From positions 1 to 63,438 of the forward strand of contig NZ_JAAFZA010000032.1 of the NCBI RefSeq assembly GCF_015356865.1: 63,438 bases of DNA, written 5' to 3'. The position numbers and the translations under genes were made by a program. Shown here in pieces: positions 26,410-34,608 of this stretch; the stretch's first letter is position 1, and every line of letters starts with the position of its first letter. This DNA comes from Catenulispora pinisilvae. GTDB lineage: Bacteria > Actinomycetota > Actinomycetes > Streptomycetales > Catenulisporaceae. The notes under the pieces were generated by a model. The model did not search any database. It saw nothing but the letters and a program-made list of their open reading frames with translations, and was not told the DNA's origin.

Positions 26410-26421
26410 ATGCTCGAAGCA
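26388..26421 (+). promoter_or_regulatory. Possible promoter for leaderless M18 aminopeptidase mRNA
   Basis: TATGCT at 26409-26414 lies 6 nt before the ATG at 26421, where a -10 box would sit if transcription began at the start codon. A -35-like GTGACA is at 26388-26393 with a short 15-bp spacer. No Shine-Dalgarno sequence precedes the ATG, and the inverted repeat occupies the space where a leader would be. The promoter call is inference. Confidence 0.35.
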
Positions 26422-27722
26422 TGCCGATATTCGATCGCGCCCACACGGACGACCTCCTGTCGTTCCTCGCCGCGTCCCCGACGCCGTACCACGCGGTCGC
26501 GAACGCGGCCGCCCGCCTGGAGGCCGCCGGGTTCCGCCAGCTCAGGCAGGCCGCTGCCTGGGACCGCGCGGAGGGCGGCGGGTTCTACGTGATCCGCGGC
26601 GCGGCGATCATCGCCTGGTACCTGCCGGCCGGCGCCCCGGCGCACGCCGGCTTCCGCGTGGTCGGCGCGCACACCGACTCCCCCAACCTGCGGGTCAAGC
26701 CGCTGCCGGACACCGGCTCGGCGGGCTTCCGGCAGGTGGCGGTCGAGCTGTACGGCGGGCCGCTGCTGAACTCGTGGCTGGACCGGGACCTGGGCCTGGC
26801 CGGGCGGCTGGTGCTGCGCGGGGGCGACGCCACGCTGGTGCACGTCGACCGGGCGCTGATGCGGGTGCCGCAGCTGGCGGTGCACCTGGACCGCGGGGTG
26901 AACGACAACGGGCTGCTGCTGGACAAGCAGCAGCACCTGACGCCGGCCTGGGGGCTGGGGCCGATCGAGGACGGCGCGCTGCTGGAGTTCGCGGCGAAGG
27001 AGGCCGGGGTGTCGGCGGCCGACGTGCTCGGCTACGACCTGATGCTGCACGACGTCACGCCGCCGACGTATCTGGGCCGCGACTTCGAGCTGATCGCGGC
27101 ACCGCGGATGGACAACCTGGTCTCGGTGCACGCCGGGGTGCAGGCCCTGGTAGCAGCGGCCGGCGCGGCCGCCGCGGGCGATCCCCTCTCGGCCATCCCG
27201 GTCCTGGCCGCGTTCGACCACGAGGAGGCCGGCAGCGAGTCGGACACCGGGGCCGGCGGACCGCTGCTGGGCAACGTCCTCAGCCGGGTGGCGCAGGCCC
27301 AGCTCGGCGGCAGCACGGACGACTACGCGCGGGCCCTGGCCGCGACCGTGGTGATGTCCAGCGACATGAGCCACGCGGTCCACCCCAACTACCCCGAGCG
27401 CCACGAGCCCGGCCACCGGCCCCGGCTGAACGGCGGCCCGGCGCTGAAGACCAACGTCAACCAGCGCTACGCCACCGACGGCCTCGGCCGCGCGATCTGG
27501 ACGGACGTCTGCGAGCGCGCGGGCATCCCGACGCAGTACTTCGTGGGCAAGAACTCGATGCCGTGCGGCACCACGATCGGCCCGATCACGGCGGCCAAGC
27601 TCGGGGTGACGACGTTCGACGTGGGCATCACGTCGCTGTCGATGCACTCGGCGCGGGAGATGGGCGGCGCGGACGATCCGCACCTGCTGGCCTCGGCGGC
27701 GGCGGCTTTCTTCGCGGGGTAG
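26421..27722 (+). CDS. M18-family aminopeptidase
   Basis: A 433-aa dinuclear zinc aminopeptidase of the M18 (aspartyl aminopeptidase-like) family. Visible zinc-site segments: GAHTDSPNLRVKP (His, Asp), the bridging Asp in PRMDNLVSVHAG, DHEEAGSESDTGAGG (catalytic and ligand Glu), SSDMSHAVHPNY and the C-terminal ITSLSMHSAREM (His). It removes N-terminal residues, preferably acidic ones, from peptides in the cytoplasm. ATG 26421 starts the conserved FDRAHTDDLLSFLAASPTPYH. The gene is followed by a 31-bp tandem repeat. Confidence 0.93.
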   Translation: MPIFDRAHTDDLLSFLAASPTPYHAVANAAARLEAAGFRQLRQAAAWDRAEGGGFYVIRGAAIIAWYLPAGAPAHAGFRVVGAHTDSPNLRVKPLPDTGSAGFRQVAVELYGGPLLNSWLDRDLGLAGRLVLRGGDATLVHVDRALMRVPQLAVHLDRGVNDNGLLLDKQQHLTPAWGLGPIEDGALLEFAAKEAGVSAADVLGYDLMLHDVTPPTYLGRDFELIAAPRMDNLVSVHAGVQALVAAAGAAAAGDPLSAIPVLAAFDHEEAGSESDTGAGGPLLGNVLSRVAQAQLGGSTDDYARALAATVVMSSDMSHAVHPNYPERHEPGHRPRLNGGPALKTNVNQRYATDGLGRAIWTDVCERAGIPTQYFVGKNSMPCGTTIGPITAAKLGVTTFDVGITSLSMHSAREMGGADDPHLLASAAAAFFAG

Positions 27723-27723
27723 G

Positions 27724-27848
27724 GCTTACCGCGCGCCGTTCCACGGGGCGGAGGGCTTACCGCGCGCCGTTCCGCAGGGCGGAGGGCTTCCCGTGCGGCG
27801 TTCCGCAGGGCGGAGGGCTTCCCGTGCGGCGTTCCGCGGGGCGGAGGG
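27724..27848. repeat. 31-bp tandem repeat, four copies
   Basis: Four consecutive 31-bp units of the form GGCTTCCCGTGCGGCGTTCC + GCAGGGCGGAG, with a few substitutions, start just after the M18 stop and end near 27846. The region lies between converging genes (M18 and M56) and encodes nothing convincing. The GC-rich units can pair with each other weakly. Confidence 0.9.
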
Positions 27849-27934
27849 CTCAGCCGCCTGTCGGTGGCGCGCGGTACACATATATAAGGGGCGAATCATT
27901 TCTCTTAGTATGAAATGACTCACATCGCCGCGCG

Positions 27935-28882
27935 TCAGCGCAGGACATACCAGGTCGGCCCGGCCACGAGCAGAATCGCGGCGAACCAGGCCGCCGGGCC
28001 GATGAGCCGTTCGGCGAGGTTCGGCGTGGCAGCCCGCAGCAGGCGCTGGACCCGGTCCAGGGTCGGGGTCGCGGGCGGCACCGAGGCCGAGGTCGAGGCC
28101 GCCGTTTTGGCACCCGGGTTCATGCGCTGATTCGGCACCGGCCCGGCGGTCCCGCCGATGGCGACCAGCGCCCGGGCCAGCGCCGGGCGGCCGGCGCTGC
28201 GCGCCGCGTGGTCGTCGGCCAGCATCTCGACCAGGCCGGTGACCGCGGCGGTCGCGCGGCGGGCCGGGGGCAGCGGCAGCGCCGACTCCCAGGCGACAAA
28301 GGGCTGGACCACGAGCTCGTGGCGCCAGCGCGCGTGGGCCCGCTCGTGCGCGAGGACCGCTTCGAGCTCGTCGGGCGCCAGGGCGGCGATCGTGCCCTCG
28401 GTGATGACGATGCGCGGACGCGTGCCGGGCAGGCAGTAGGCAGCGGGCGCGGCGTGTTCCAGGACGCGGAGTTGCCGGTCGGCGTGCTCGGCGGCGAGGT
28501 CCACGGCGTCGCGCTGGCGTCGCAGGTCGCGCTCTATGCGCAGCGCTGAGAGCAAAGTCACGCCGACCAGCCGGACGGTCAGCACCGCGGCCAGAGCCAG
28601 GGCGATCTCCTGCGCCAAGCCGAGCGAGGCGGGCACTCGCAGGTGAAAGGCGTCGCGCCACAGGACGACCAGGCCGGTCCGCAAGTGCCGGTCCAGCGGC
28701 GCCACCCCGACGGCCAGCGGCGCGCCGATCAGGGACAGGCCACCGGCGATGCCGACCGCCTGCCACAACGCGATCGCCGCCCGCGCATGGCGCCGAGGCC
28801 AGGAAGCACGAGCCAAGAACACCGGTACCGGCCACGCCAACAGAATCGCCAGAACAGCCAACGGCCAGGCGTCAGCGAACAT
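27935..28882 (-). CDS. M56-family membrane metallopeptidase (BlaR1-like)
   Basis: A 315-aa membrane protein with hydrophobic segments at the N-terminus and near residues 85-105 and a final C-terminal helix. The gluzincin motif HERAH (in AVLAHERAHARWRHE) is the M56 HExxH, and EMLADDHAARSAG supplies the third-ligand region. It lacks a penicillin-binding sensor domain, so it is the short actinobacterial BlaR1-like form. It follows a BlaI-type repressor gene by 100 bp on the same strand, and by analogy would cleave or inactivate that repressor on an envelope or respiratory signal. Confidence 0.88.
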   Translation of the reverse strand: MFADAWPLAVLAILLAWPVPVFLARASWPRRHARAAIALWQAVGIAGGLSLIGAPLAVGVAPLDRHLRTGLVVLWRDAFHLRVPASLGLAQEIALALAAVLTVRLVGVTLLSALRIERDLRRQRDAVDLAAEHADRQLRVLEHAAPAAYCLPGTRPRIVITEGTIAALAPDELEAVLAHERAHARWRHELVVQPFVAWESALPLPPARRATAAVTGLVEMLADDHAARSAGRPALARALVAIGGTAGPVPNQRMNPGAKTAASTSASVPPATPTLDRVQRLLRAATPNLAERLIGPAAWFAAILLVAGPTWYVLR

Positions 28883-28982
28883 GATCCGCCGCCCGCGGGC
28901 CGGTGATCCACAGGCCCGGAGCTATTGGCGCTGAGGCGATTGAGGACGTGCTCATCGCGACAAGTTTCTCAGACCTGCCGCG

Positions 28983-29372
28983 CTACTCCTCCAACTCCGC
29001 CAGCGCCGCCCGCAGCAGCGCGGCCTCCTCGGCCGACACCGCCCCGGCGAACCGCACCAGCGCCGAGCGCCGGTCCTCGGTCGTCTCCAGCACCGCGAGC
29101 ATCGAGGAGGCGATCACGTCGTCCCGGGTCCGGGCCGCGCGGTAGCGGTGGGCGCGGCCGGCGCGCTCGCGCGTGACGAAGTCCTTGCGGCGTAGGCGAT
29201 CCAGCACCGTCAGCACCGTGGTGGTGGCCAGTTCCGCCGTGCCGTCCCGGGCCGCCAGGCGCTCCACGATCTCCTGCGCGGTGGTTCCGTCGGGGGCGTT
29301 CCACAGGACGTCCATCACCGCGCGCTCCAGTTCGCCCAGTCGTGGGGGGCCGCCCGCGCGCTCGTTCGCCAT
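28983..29372 (-). CDS. BlaI/MecI/CopY-family repressor
   Basis: A 129-aa winged-helix repressor: LGELERAVMDVLWNAPDGTTAQEIVERL, recognition segment TTTVLTVLDRLRRKDFVTRE, wing AGRAHRYRA, and a C-terminal dimerisation helix. Two TCTAC-N5-GTAGA palindromes lie directly upstream, between this gene and cydA. It is probably autoregulated and controls the divergent cytochrome bd genes, with the M56 protease as its antirepressor. Confidence 0.92.
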   Translation of the reverse strand: MANERAGGPPRLGELERAVMDVLWNAPDGTTAQEIVERLAARDGTAELATTTVLTVLDRLRRKDFVTRERAGRAHRYRAARTRDDVIASSMLAVLETTEDRRSALVRFAGAVSAEEAALLRAALAELEE

Positions 29373-29380
29373 GGGGTTAC

Positions 29381-29413
29381 TCTACAACCGGTAGAACTTC
29401 TACGGATCGTAGA
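29381..29413. promoter_or_regulatory. Paired BlaI-type operators in the blaI-cydA promoter region
   Basis: TCTACAACCGGTAGA (29381-29395) and TCTACGGATCGTAGA (29399-29413) are two TCTAC-N5-GTAGA palindromes with centres 18 bp apart, which puts the two dimer sites about two helical turns apart. The TAC/GTA core matches the TACA/TGTA character of known BlaI sites. They lie 9 bp from the repressor start and 16 bp from the cydA start. Confidence 0.8.
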
Positions 29414-29429
29414 ACTTTGGGAGTCGCCC

Positions 29430-30908
29430 ATGCTCGGCAGCACGCTCACCGACGCCAGAGTCGAGACCGGGTTCTCGCTGGCGTTCCACATCGTCTTCGC
29501 GGTCTTCGGGGTCGGCCTGCCCTGGTTGCTGCTGTTCACCGAGGGCCGCTGGCTGAAGACCGGGGACGCCGTCTGGCTCGCCCTGACCCGCAAGTGGTCC
29601 CGGGTGATGGCGGTGCTGTTCGCCATCGGCGCGGTGTCCGGGACCGTCCTGTCCTTCGAGTTCGGGCTGCTGTGGCCGGCGTTCATGGCCCGGTACGGCG
29701 GCGTGCTCGGGCTGCCCTTCACGCTGGAGGCGTTCGCCTTCTTCGCCGAGGCGATCTTCGTCGGCCTCTACCTGTACGGCTGGAAGCGCCTGTCGCCGCG
29801 CGCGCACTGGCTCACGCTGTGGCCGATCGCGATCTCCGGCACGCTGTCCACCTTGTTCATCGTGACCGCCAACTCCTGGATGAACGTCCCGACCGGCGTC
29901 AAGGAGGTCGGCGGCAAGGTGGTCTCGGCCGAGCCGCTGGCCCCGCTCACCGGCCCCGGCGCGCTGCCGGAGTCGCTGCACATGCTGCTCGCCGCGATCA
30001 TGTGCACCGGCGGGGTGGTCGCCGCGGTCTACGCGGTCGGGATGCTGCGCGGCCGGCGTGATGCCTACCACCGCCGCGGCTTCCGGGTCGGGCTGGTCGC
30101 GGTGCTGGCCATGGCCCCGCTCCAGTTGGTGGTCGGCGACCTGGCCGCGCGCGTGGTGGAGAAGTACCAGCCGGCCAAGCTCGCCGCGATGGAGGCGCTG
30201 ACCCACACCCAGAGCCACGCGCCGCTGACCCTCGGCGGGATCTACGACCCGAACACCGGCAAGACCCGGTTCGGCATCGAGATCCCCGACGGCCTGTCGC
30301 TGCTCACGGGATTTCGCACCGACAAGACCATCCGCGGCCTGGACATCCTGCCGGCGAAGCAGCAGCCTGCGACGCCGGTGGTGCACCTGGCCTTCGACAC
30401 GATGGTGGCCGGCGGTATGGCGATCCTCGCTCTGGCGGCGCTGCTCACGGTCGTGGCGCTCTGGCGGCGGCGCAAGGGAATCCGCCCCCTGATTCCGCTG
30501 ACCCGGCCCTGGTTGCTGGCCGGCGCGCTCACCGGCCCGGCCGCGATGGCCGCGATGCTGGCCGGGTGGGAGGTCACCGAGGCCGGGCGGCAGCCGTGGA
30601 TCGTCTACGGCCGGATGACGGTCCGCCAGGCGGCCACCACCAGCGGCGGCATCGGCTGGTCGCTGATCGCGACCATCATCGTCTATCTGGGGCTGGCCAC
30701 GGCGCTGCTGCTGATCCTGCGCCGACTGGCCACCGGCGCCCCGCCGGAACTCGGCAGCGGGACCGAGAGCCCCGATCCGCAGGGCCCTGAGTCCGACTCG
30801 CAGGACCCTGACGCCGACACTGACCCCGGCCCCGACTCCGACACCCGCCCCGGCACCGGCGCCCAGCAGCCCGCGCGAAGCCCCGAACTGGAAGGAGCGG
30901 CCCGATGA
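29430..30908 (+). CDS. cydA: Cytochrome bd ubiquinol/menaquinol oxidase subunit I
   Basis: A 492-aa integral membrane subunit. It begins MLGSTLTDARVETGFSLAFH with the haem-ligand histidine in FHIVFAVFG. GRWLKTGDAVWLALTRKWSR and LPESLHMLLAAIMCTGG are typical of the family, and TLGGIYDPNTGK belongs to a short Q-loop. It reduces oxygen to water using menaquinol, with high oxygen affinity. The last about 50 residues form an unusual Asp/Pro/Ser-rich cytoplasmic tail (PESDSQDPDADTDPGPDSD). It overlaps cydB by 4 bp (ATGA). Confidence 0.95.
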   Translation: MLGSTLTDARVETGFSLAFHIVFAVFGVGLPWLLLFTEGRWLKTGDAVWLALTRKWSRVMAVLFAIGAVSGTVLSFEFGLLWPAFMARYGGVLGLPFTLEAFAFFAEAIFVGLYLYGWKRLSPRAHWLTLWPIAISGTLSTLFIVTANSWMNVPTGVKEVGGKVVSAEPLAPLTGPGALPESLHMLLAAIMCTGGVVAAVYAVGMLRGRRDAYHRRGFRVGLVAVLAMAPLQLVVGDLAARVVEKYQPAKLAAMEALTHTQSHAPLTLGGIYDPNTGKTRFGIEIPDGLSLLTGFRTDKTIRGLDILPAKQQPATPVVHLAFDTMVAGGMAILALAALLTVVALWRRRKGIRPLIPLTRPWLLAGALTGPAAMAAMLAGWEVTEAGRQPWIVYGRMTVRQAATTSGGIGWSLIATIIVYLGLATALLLILRRLATGAPPELGSGTESPDPQGPESDSQDPDADTDPGPDSDTRPGTGAQQPARSPELEGAAR

Positions 30909-31924
30909 CCGCGGTCAACCTGCTGCTGGGCGTGATCGTCTGCGCCCTGGCCGCCTACGCCCTGCTGGCCGGCGCGGACTTCGGCGCCGGGGTCTGGGAC
31001 CTGCTGGCCCGCGGCCGCCACGCCGACCGCGAGCGCGGCCTCATCGCGCACGCGCTCGGCCCGGTCTGGGAGGCCAACCACGTCTGGCTGATCTTCGTGA
31101 TCGTCGCGACCTTCAGCGGCTTCCCGACCGCGTTCGGCATCATCGCCCGCGGCCTGGAACTGCCGTTGGCCCTGGCGCTGGCCGGGATCGTGCTGCGCGG
31201 GGCGGCGTACGTCTACCGCGCCTACGGCGAGGGCGCCGCCGGACCGGAGAGCCTGTGGAGCCGGGTCTTCGCGGTGGCCTCCTCGATCACCCCGTTCATG
31301 CTCGGCGTCAGCGGCGCCGCGCTGGCCACCGGCAAGATCACCGCGACGTCCGGCCCGCTGACCCCGTTCGACTCCGCCTTCACGCTGGTGGCCGGCGCGT
31401 TCACGGTCGTCGTGACCGCGTTCCTGGCCGCCGTCTACCTCTGCCACGACGCCGGCTCCGAGACCGCCACCGAAGACCTGGTCCCCGCCTTCCGCCGCAA
31501 GGCGCTCGGCGCGGCCGGCCTGGCCGGGGTCGTCAGCCTGGCCCTGCTGCCGCTGCTGTACCGGGACGCGCCGACCGTCGCGCACCGCTTCACCGACCGC
31601 TCGATCCCGTTCGTGGCGGTGGCGGTGGTCTGCGGCTTCGGCTCGATCGCGGTGATCTGGAAGCGACACTACGTCCTGGCCCGCGCCACCGCGGCGACGG
31701 CGGTGATCGGCGTGCTGCTCGGCTGGGCGGTGGCTCAGTACCCGGACTTGGCGGTGGGCACCGCGACGGCGCGCGACTCGGCCGCGGGCCCGGCCAACCT
31801 GCACGCCCTGCTGATCGCGATGGGCTTCGGCCTGGTGGTCATCCTTCCAGCCTTTTACCTGCTGTTGAAGGTCTTCTCAGGGCCCGAAATCCCTCCAGTG
31901 GTACAGGGCGCGCAAACTAAGTAA
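30905..31924 (+). CDS. cydB: Cytochrome bd oxidase subunit II
   Basis: A 339-aa membrane protein of the CydB family: LLAGADFGAGVWDLLARG at the N-terminus, then ALGPVWEANHVWLIFVIVATFSGFPTAFG, and about eight to nine helices. It pairs with CydA, and its start overlaps the cydA stop (ATGA). No cydCD genes for haem/thiol export follow, so assembly factors must be elsewhere. A small hairpin with GTTTT follows at 31969-31988. Confidence 0.95.
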   Translation: MTAVNLLLGVIVCALAAYALLAGADFGAGVWDLLARGRHADRERGLIAHALGPVWEANHVWLIFVIVATFSGFPTAFGIIARGLELPLALALAGIVLRGAAYVYRAYGEGAAGPESLWSRVFAVASSITPFMLGVSGAALATGKITATSGPLTPFDSAFTLVAGAFTVVVTAFLAAVYLCHDAGSETATEDLVPAFRRKALGAAGLAGVVSLALLPLLYRDAPTVAHRFTDRSIPFVAVAVVCGFGSIAVIWKRHYVLARATAATAVIGVLLGWAVAQYPDLAVGTATARDSAAGPANLHALLIAMGFGLVVILPAFYLLLKVFSGPEIPPVVQGAQTK

Positions 31925-31968
31925 AGGAGACACCAAGAACACCCGTGCGAGTGCCAAGAGGCGGTCAA

Positions 31969-31988
31969 GATCCGCACCGGATCGTTTT
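31969..31988 (+). terminator. Terminator after cydAB
   Basis: GATCCG-CAC-CGGATC, a 6-bp stem with a 3-nt loop, is followed by GTTTT, 44 bp after the cydB stop. It is short but has the T-run of an intrinsic terminator. Confidence 0.6.
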
Positions 31989-32073
31989 AACCACCTTCCG
32001 CACCTGTTCGCCCTTGCGGTTGGCTCGCTGTGCCACCGAACATCCGCCGAACGCAAGGAGACACCGCACGATC

Positions 32074-33606
32074 ATGGGACTGTCCAAGCGCACCCGCGTC
32101 ATCGGGATATCGCTCGCCACCGCCGCCGTCGTCGGCGCCGGGGCCGTCGCCGCCTTCTCGGCCGGCGCCACCGGCAGCAGCAGCGGAACCGTCACCGCCG
32201 CCTTCGCCAAGACCTCGGACTGGGGCACCGGTTTCCAGGGGCAGTACACGATCGCCAACGGCACCGGGCAACCGGTGCATGACTGGACCGTCTCCTTCGA
32301 CCTGCCGGCCGGGGAGCGAATCAGCTCCCTGTGGGACGGCACGATGACCGCCGCCGGGCAGCACATCACGGTGACCAGCCCCACGTGGGGCGCCGACATC
32401 GCGACCGGGACCAGCGCCACGTTCGGGTTCGTGGTGGACGCCACCGCCGGGTCCGCCACCCCGCTGAACTGCCTGATCAACGGTGCGGCCTGCACCGGCG
32501 GGGCGCCCGGCGGCGGCCCGACCTCCGCGCCGGGCGGCGGTTCGAGCGCCCCGAGTTCGGCGCCGAGCTCCAGCGCCGCCCCGACCGGCACGCCGTCGGG
32601 CAAGCCCAGCTCCGCGCCCTCGTCGGCGCCGAGCAGCGCGCCGACCTCGGCCCCGTCCTCGGTCCCGGCCCCGCCGGCGGCCGGCGGCTCCTACTCCTTC
32701 GCGCCCTACGTCGACACCGCCCAGCGCCAGGACCTCGGCGCGATCGCGGCGGCGGCCGGCACGAAGTACGTCACCGGGGCGTTCGTCCTGGCCTCCGGCA
32801 GCGGCTGCACCCCGGCCTGGAACGGCACCGCGGACCCGACCTTCCAGACCAACCTCAAGGCCGGCATCGCCGACCTACGGGCCAAGGGCGGCGACGTGAT
32901 CGCCTCCTTCGGCGGCGCCAACGGCACCGAGCTGGCCCAGGCCTGCACCGACGTGCCGAGCCTGAAAGCCGCGTACAAGTCGGTGATCGACACCTACAAC
33001 CTGACCCACGTCGACTTCGACATCGAGGGCGCGGCCGGCACCGATCAGGCCTCGATCACCCGCCGGGCCCAGGCGCTGGCGCAGTTGCAGTCGGACTACG
33101 CCGCGGCCGGCAAGACCCTGAACGTCTCGCTGACTCTGCCGGTCCTGCCCTCCGGCCTGACCGCCGACGGCCTGAACGTGGTCAGCGCGGCGGCCAAGAA
33201 CGGCCTGAAGGTCTCGGTCGTCAACGTCATGGCGATGGACTACGGCGACTGGGCCGCCCCGTCCCCGGCCGGCAAGATGGGCCAGTACGCCGACCAGGCC
33301 GCGCAGTCCCTGCACGACCAGCTCAAGACCGTCTACCCGGACGCCGCTGACGCCCAGCTGTGGGCGATGGTCGGCATCACCCCGATGATCGGCGTCAACG
33401 ACACCAACGACGAGGTGTTCCAGGTCGCCGACGCCAAGGTGGTCGAACAGTTCGCCGCGCAGCACCACATCGGCCGGCTGGCCATGTGGTCGCTGACGCG
33501 GGACCAGGCGTGTGCGCAGCCGTCGTCGTGGGCCTCGCCCACCTGCTCCTCGATCCAGCAGGGCGCGTACGACTTCTCGCACACCTTCGAGGCCTTCTCC
33601 GGCTGA
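32074..33606 (+). CDS. Secreted GH18 chitinase with N-terminal CBM2
   Basis: A 510-aa exported protein. Order: a signal peptide (residues 1-30, ISLATAAVVGAGAVAAFSAGA), a CBM2 carbohydrate-binding module (about 38-140, FQGQYTIANGTGQPVHDWTV), a Ser/Ala/Pro linker, then a GH18 barrel. The catalytic strand reads VDFDIEG with Asp314, Asp316 and the acid Glu318; the first Asp of the usual DxxDxDxE is replaced (THVDFDIE). NVMAMDYGDW is the second conserved strand. ATG 32074 follows an AAGGAGA ribosome-binding site. It degrades chitin outside the cell. Two terminator-like hairpins follow. Confidence 0.92.
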   Translation: MGLSKRTRVIGISLATAAVVGAGAVAAFSAGATGSSSGTVTAAFAKTSDWGTGFQGQYTIANGTGQPVHDWTVSFDLPAGERISSLWDGTMTAAGQHITVTSPTWGADIATGTSATFGFVVDATAGSATPLNCLINGAACTGGAPGGGPTSAPGGGSSAPSSAPSSSAAPTGTPSGKPSSAPSSAPSSAPTSAPSSVPAPPAAGGSYSFAPYVDTAQRQDLGAIAAAAGTKYVTGAFVLASGSGCTPAWNGTADPTFQTNLKAGIADLRAKGGDVIASFGGANGTELAQACTDVPSLKAAYKSVIDTYNLTHVDFDIEGAAGTDQASITRRAQALAQLQSDYAAAGKTLNVSLTLPVLPSGLTADGLNVVSAAAKNGLKVSVVNVMAMDYGDWAAPSPAGKMGQYADQAAQSLHDQLKTVYPDAADAQLWAMVGITPMIGVNDTNDEVFQVADAKVVEQFAAQHHIGRLAMWSLTRDQACAQPSSWASPTCSSIQQGAYDFSHTFEAFSG

Positions 33607-33630
33607 CCCCCACCCCGGGTGCCTCGGATC

Positions 33631-33671
33631 ACAGGTGCCGGTTCCGTCCACAGGACGGGATCGGCACCTGT
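33631..33671 (+). terminator. Terminator-like 19-bp hairpin after chitinase
   Basis: ACAGGTGCCGGTTCCGTCC pairs with 33653-33671 through a 3-nt loop (two G-U pairs), 25 bp after the chitinase stop. No T-tract. Confidence 0.6.
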
Positions 33672-33784
33672 TCGCTGGTGGCACGTTCGGCTCTGCGGAC
33701 GCTCGGCTGTGCAGAGCGTTCGGCTATGTGGACGTTCGACTGTCGGTGTCGTGTCGCACACCAACATGCTGTCGCGCACACGAC

Positions 33785-33832
33785 AACGCCCGCCTCCTGG
33801 GACACCCCTAGGTGGCGGGCGTTACGTTTTTT
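33785..33832 (+). terminator. Intrinsic terminator with T-tract
   Basis: A stem AACGCCCGCC / GGCGGGCGTT (33785-33794 with 33814-33823), with an inner GGG/CCC pairing, is followed by ACG and six T residues. This is the strongest classical terminator in the window. On the plus strand it would stop chitinase transcripts before they run into bldC, which is on the opposite strand. Confidence 0.75.
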
Positions 33833-34001
33833 CCCCACGTGGGCGCCAACGGGAGTTCGGGGCGGGGGCGCCGCTGTGGGTCATGACCCGTGGTGGTGGC
33901 AAGGTCGGGGAAGTGGTAGCGGTGCGCTCCAAGGGGCCCGCCCCCTGGAGCGCCGCCGGTACGTCCCCCGTTGGGTACTGCGACGAGATTCCCTGGGCGG
34001 G

Positions 34002-34205
34002 TCAGCCCTCACGCTGCGGCGGAATACCGTTCAGCAGCGCGCGCACCTCCTGCTCGCGGTAGCGGCGGTGGCCCCCCAGGGTGCGGATAGAGGTCAGCTT
34101 GCCGGCCTTTGCCCAGCGCGTGACCGTCTTGGGGTCGACGCGGAACATCGTGGCGACCTCAGCGGGCGTGAGCAGAGGCTCAGCGTCCGGCGTACGTGCG
34201 GTCAT
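34002..34205 (-). CDS. bldC: BldC, MerR-like developmental regulator
   Basis: A 67-aa single-domain DNA-binding protein, essentially the whole of Streptomyces BldC: LLTPAEVATMFRVDPKTVTR then WAKAGKLTSIRTLGGHRRYR, a winged HTH without an effector domain. BldC binds direct repeats and controls the timing of sporulation genes. ATG 34205 follows a strong AGGAGGAG site. The surrounding order (a 309-aa hypothetical protein, Val/Leu/Phe dehydrogenase, DUF3073, purM, purF) matches the gene order I recall around bldC in Streptomyces. Confidence 0.95.
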   Translation of the reverse strand: MTARTPDAEPLLTPAEVATMFRVDPKTVTRWAKAGKLTSIRTLGGHRRYREQEVRALLNGIPPQREG

Positions 34206-34608
34206 ATGGACTCCTCCTGACGGAAACGGGCACCCAGCGCGCCCGATTTCTCGTGGACCCTCCCCGATAGCCTCGCTTGCCCGGTCCCGGGAAGACCGTG
34301 CGGCCGTGTCGGTTATAGGACGAACGGCTTGTCGTTCACAGTACAAGTACACCATCCAACCGGGGCCGTGGGCGATATCTATGAAATCGATACACAAAAC
34401 CCGCACCGGCCGACCGCGGACGTAGGGGCCGATATACGGACAGCTTCACCCCTGTAACGCTGTGTCGATCGAGGACGGCATCAGCTGGTTGCTTCACCCG
34501 CCATGCCCGGATTCGACCCCGGGGTCCCGGTCGCGACCGGCCCGAGGGCGATCTTGACACGGACTACGCCCGCTGCGGAAGGCCTCTGATCGCCGCGGGT
34601 GCTGAGCA
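34206..34608. other. 403-bp upstream region of bldC
   Basis: No gene was found. It should hold the bldC promoter and leader on the minus strand. A doubled TGTACT (TGTACTTGTACT on the minus strand, around 34340-34352) and AT-richer sequence around 34370-34400 stand out from the high-GC background. No promoter could be assigned with confidence. Confidence 0.4.

Larger units (their letters stand above)
33607..34001. other. 395-bp gap between chitinase and bldC
   Basis: It contains two terminator hairpins (33631-33671 and 33785-33832). Between them, at about 33680-33745, a degenerate 15-17-bp repeat has four copies of an ACGTTCGGCTCTGCGG-like unit. The rest, 33840-34001, carries no recognisable gene. 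Frames here lack a convincing start or family likeness. Confidence 0.6.

Noticed and set aside
33680-33745. Degenerate 16-bp repeat as an operator array for BldC
   Set aside because: It lies downstream of bldC and after the chitinase, not in a promoter, and lacks the AT-rich direct repeats BldC prefers.
33333-33779. Minus-strand frame with ERPHSRT repeats
   Set aside because: It overlaps the chitinase C-terminus and two terminators, with no ribosome-binding site; it arises from the degenerate 16-bp repeat.
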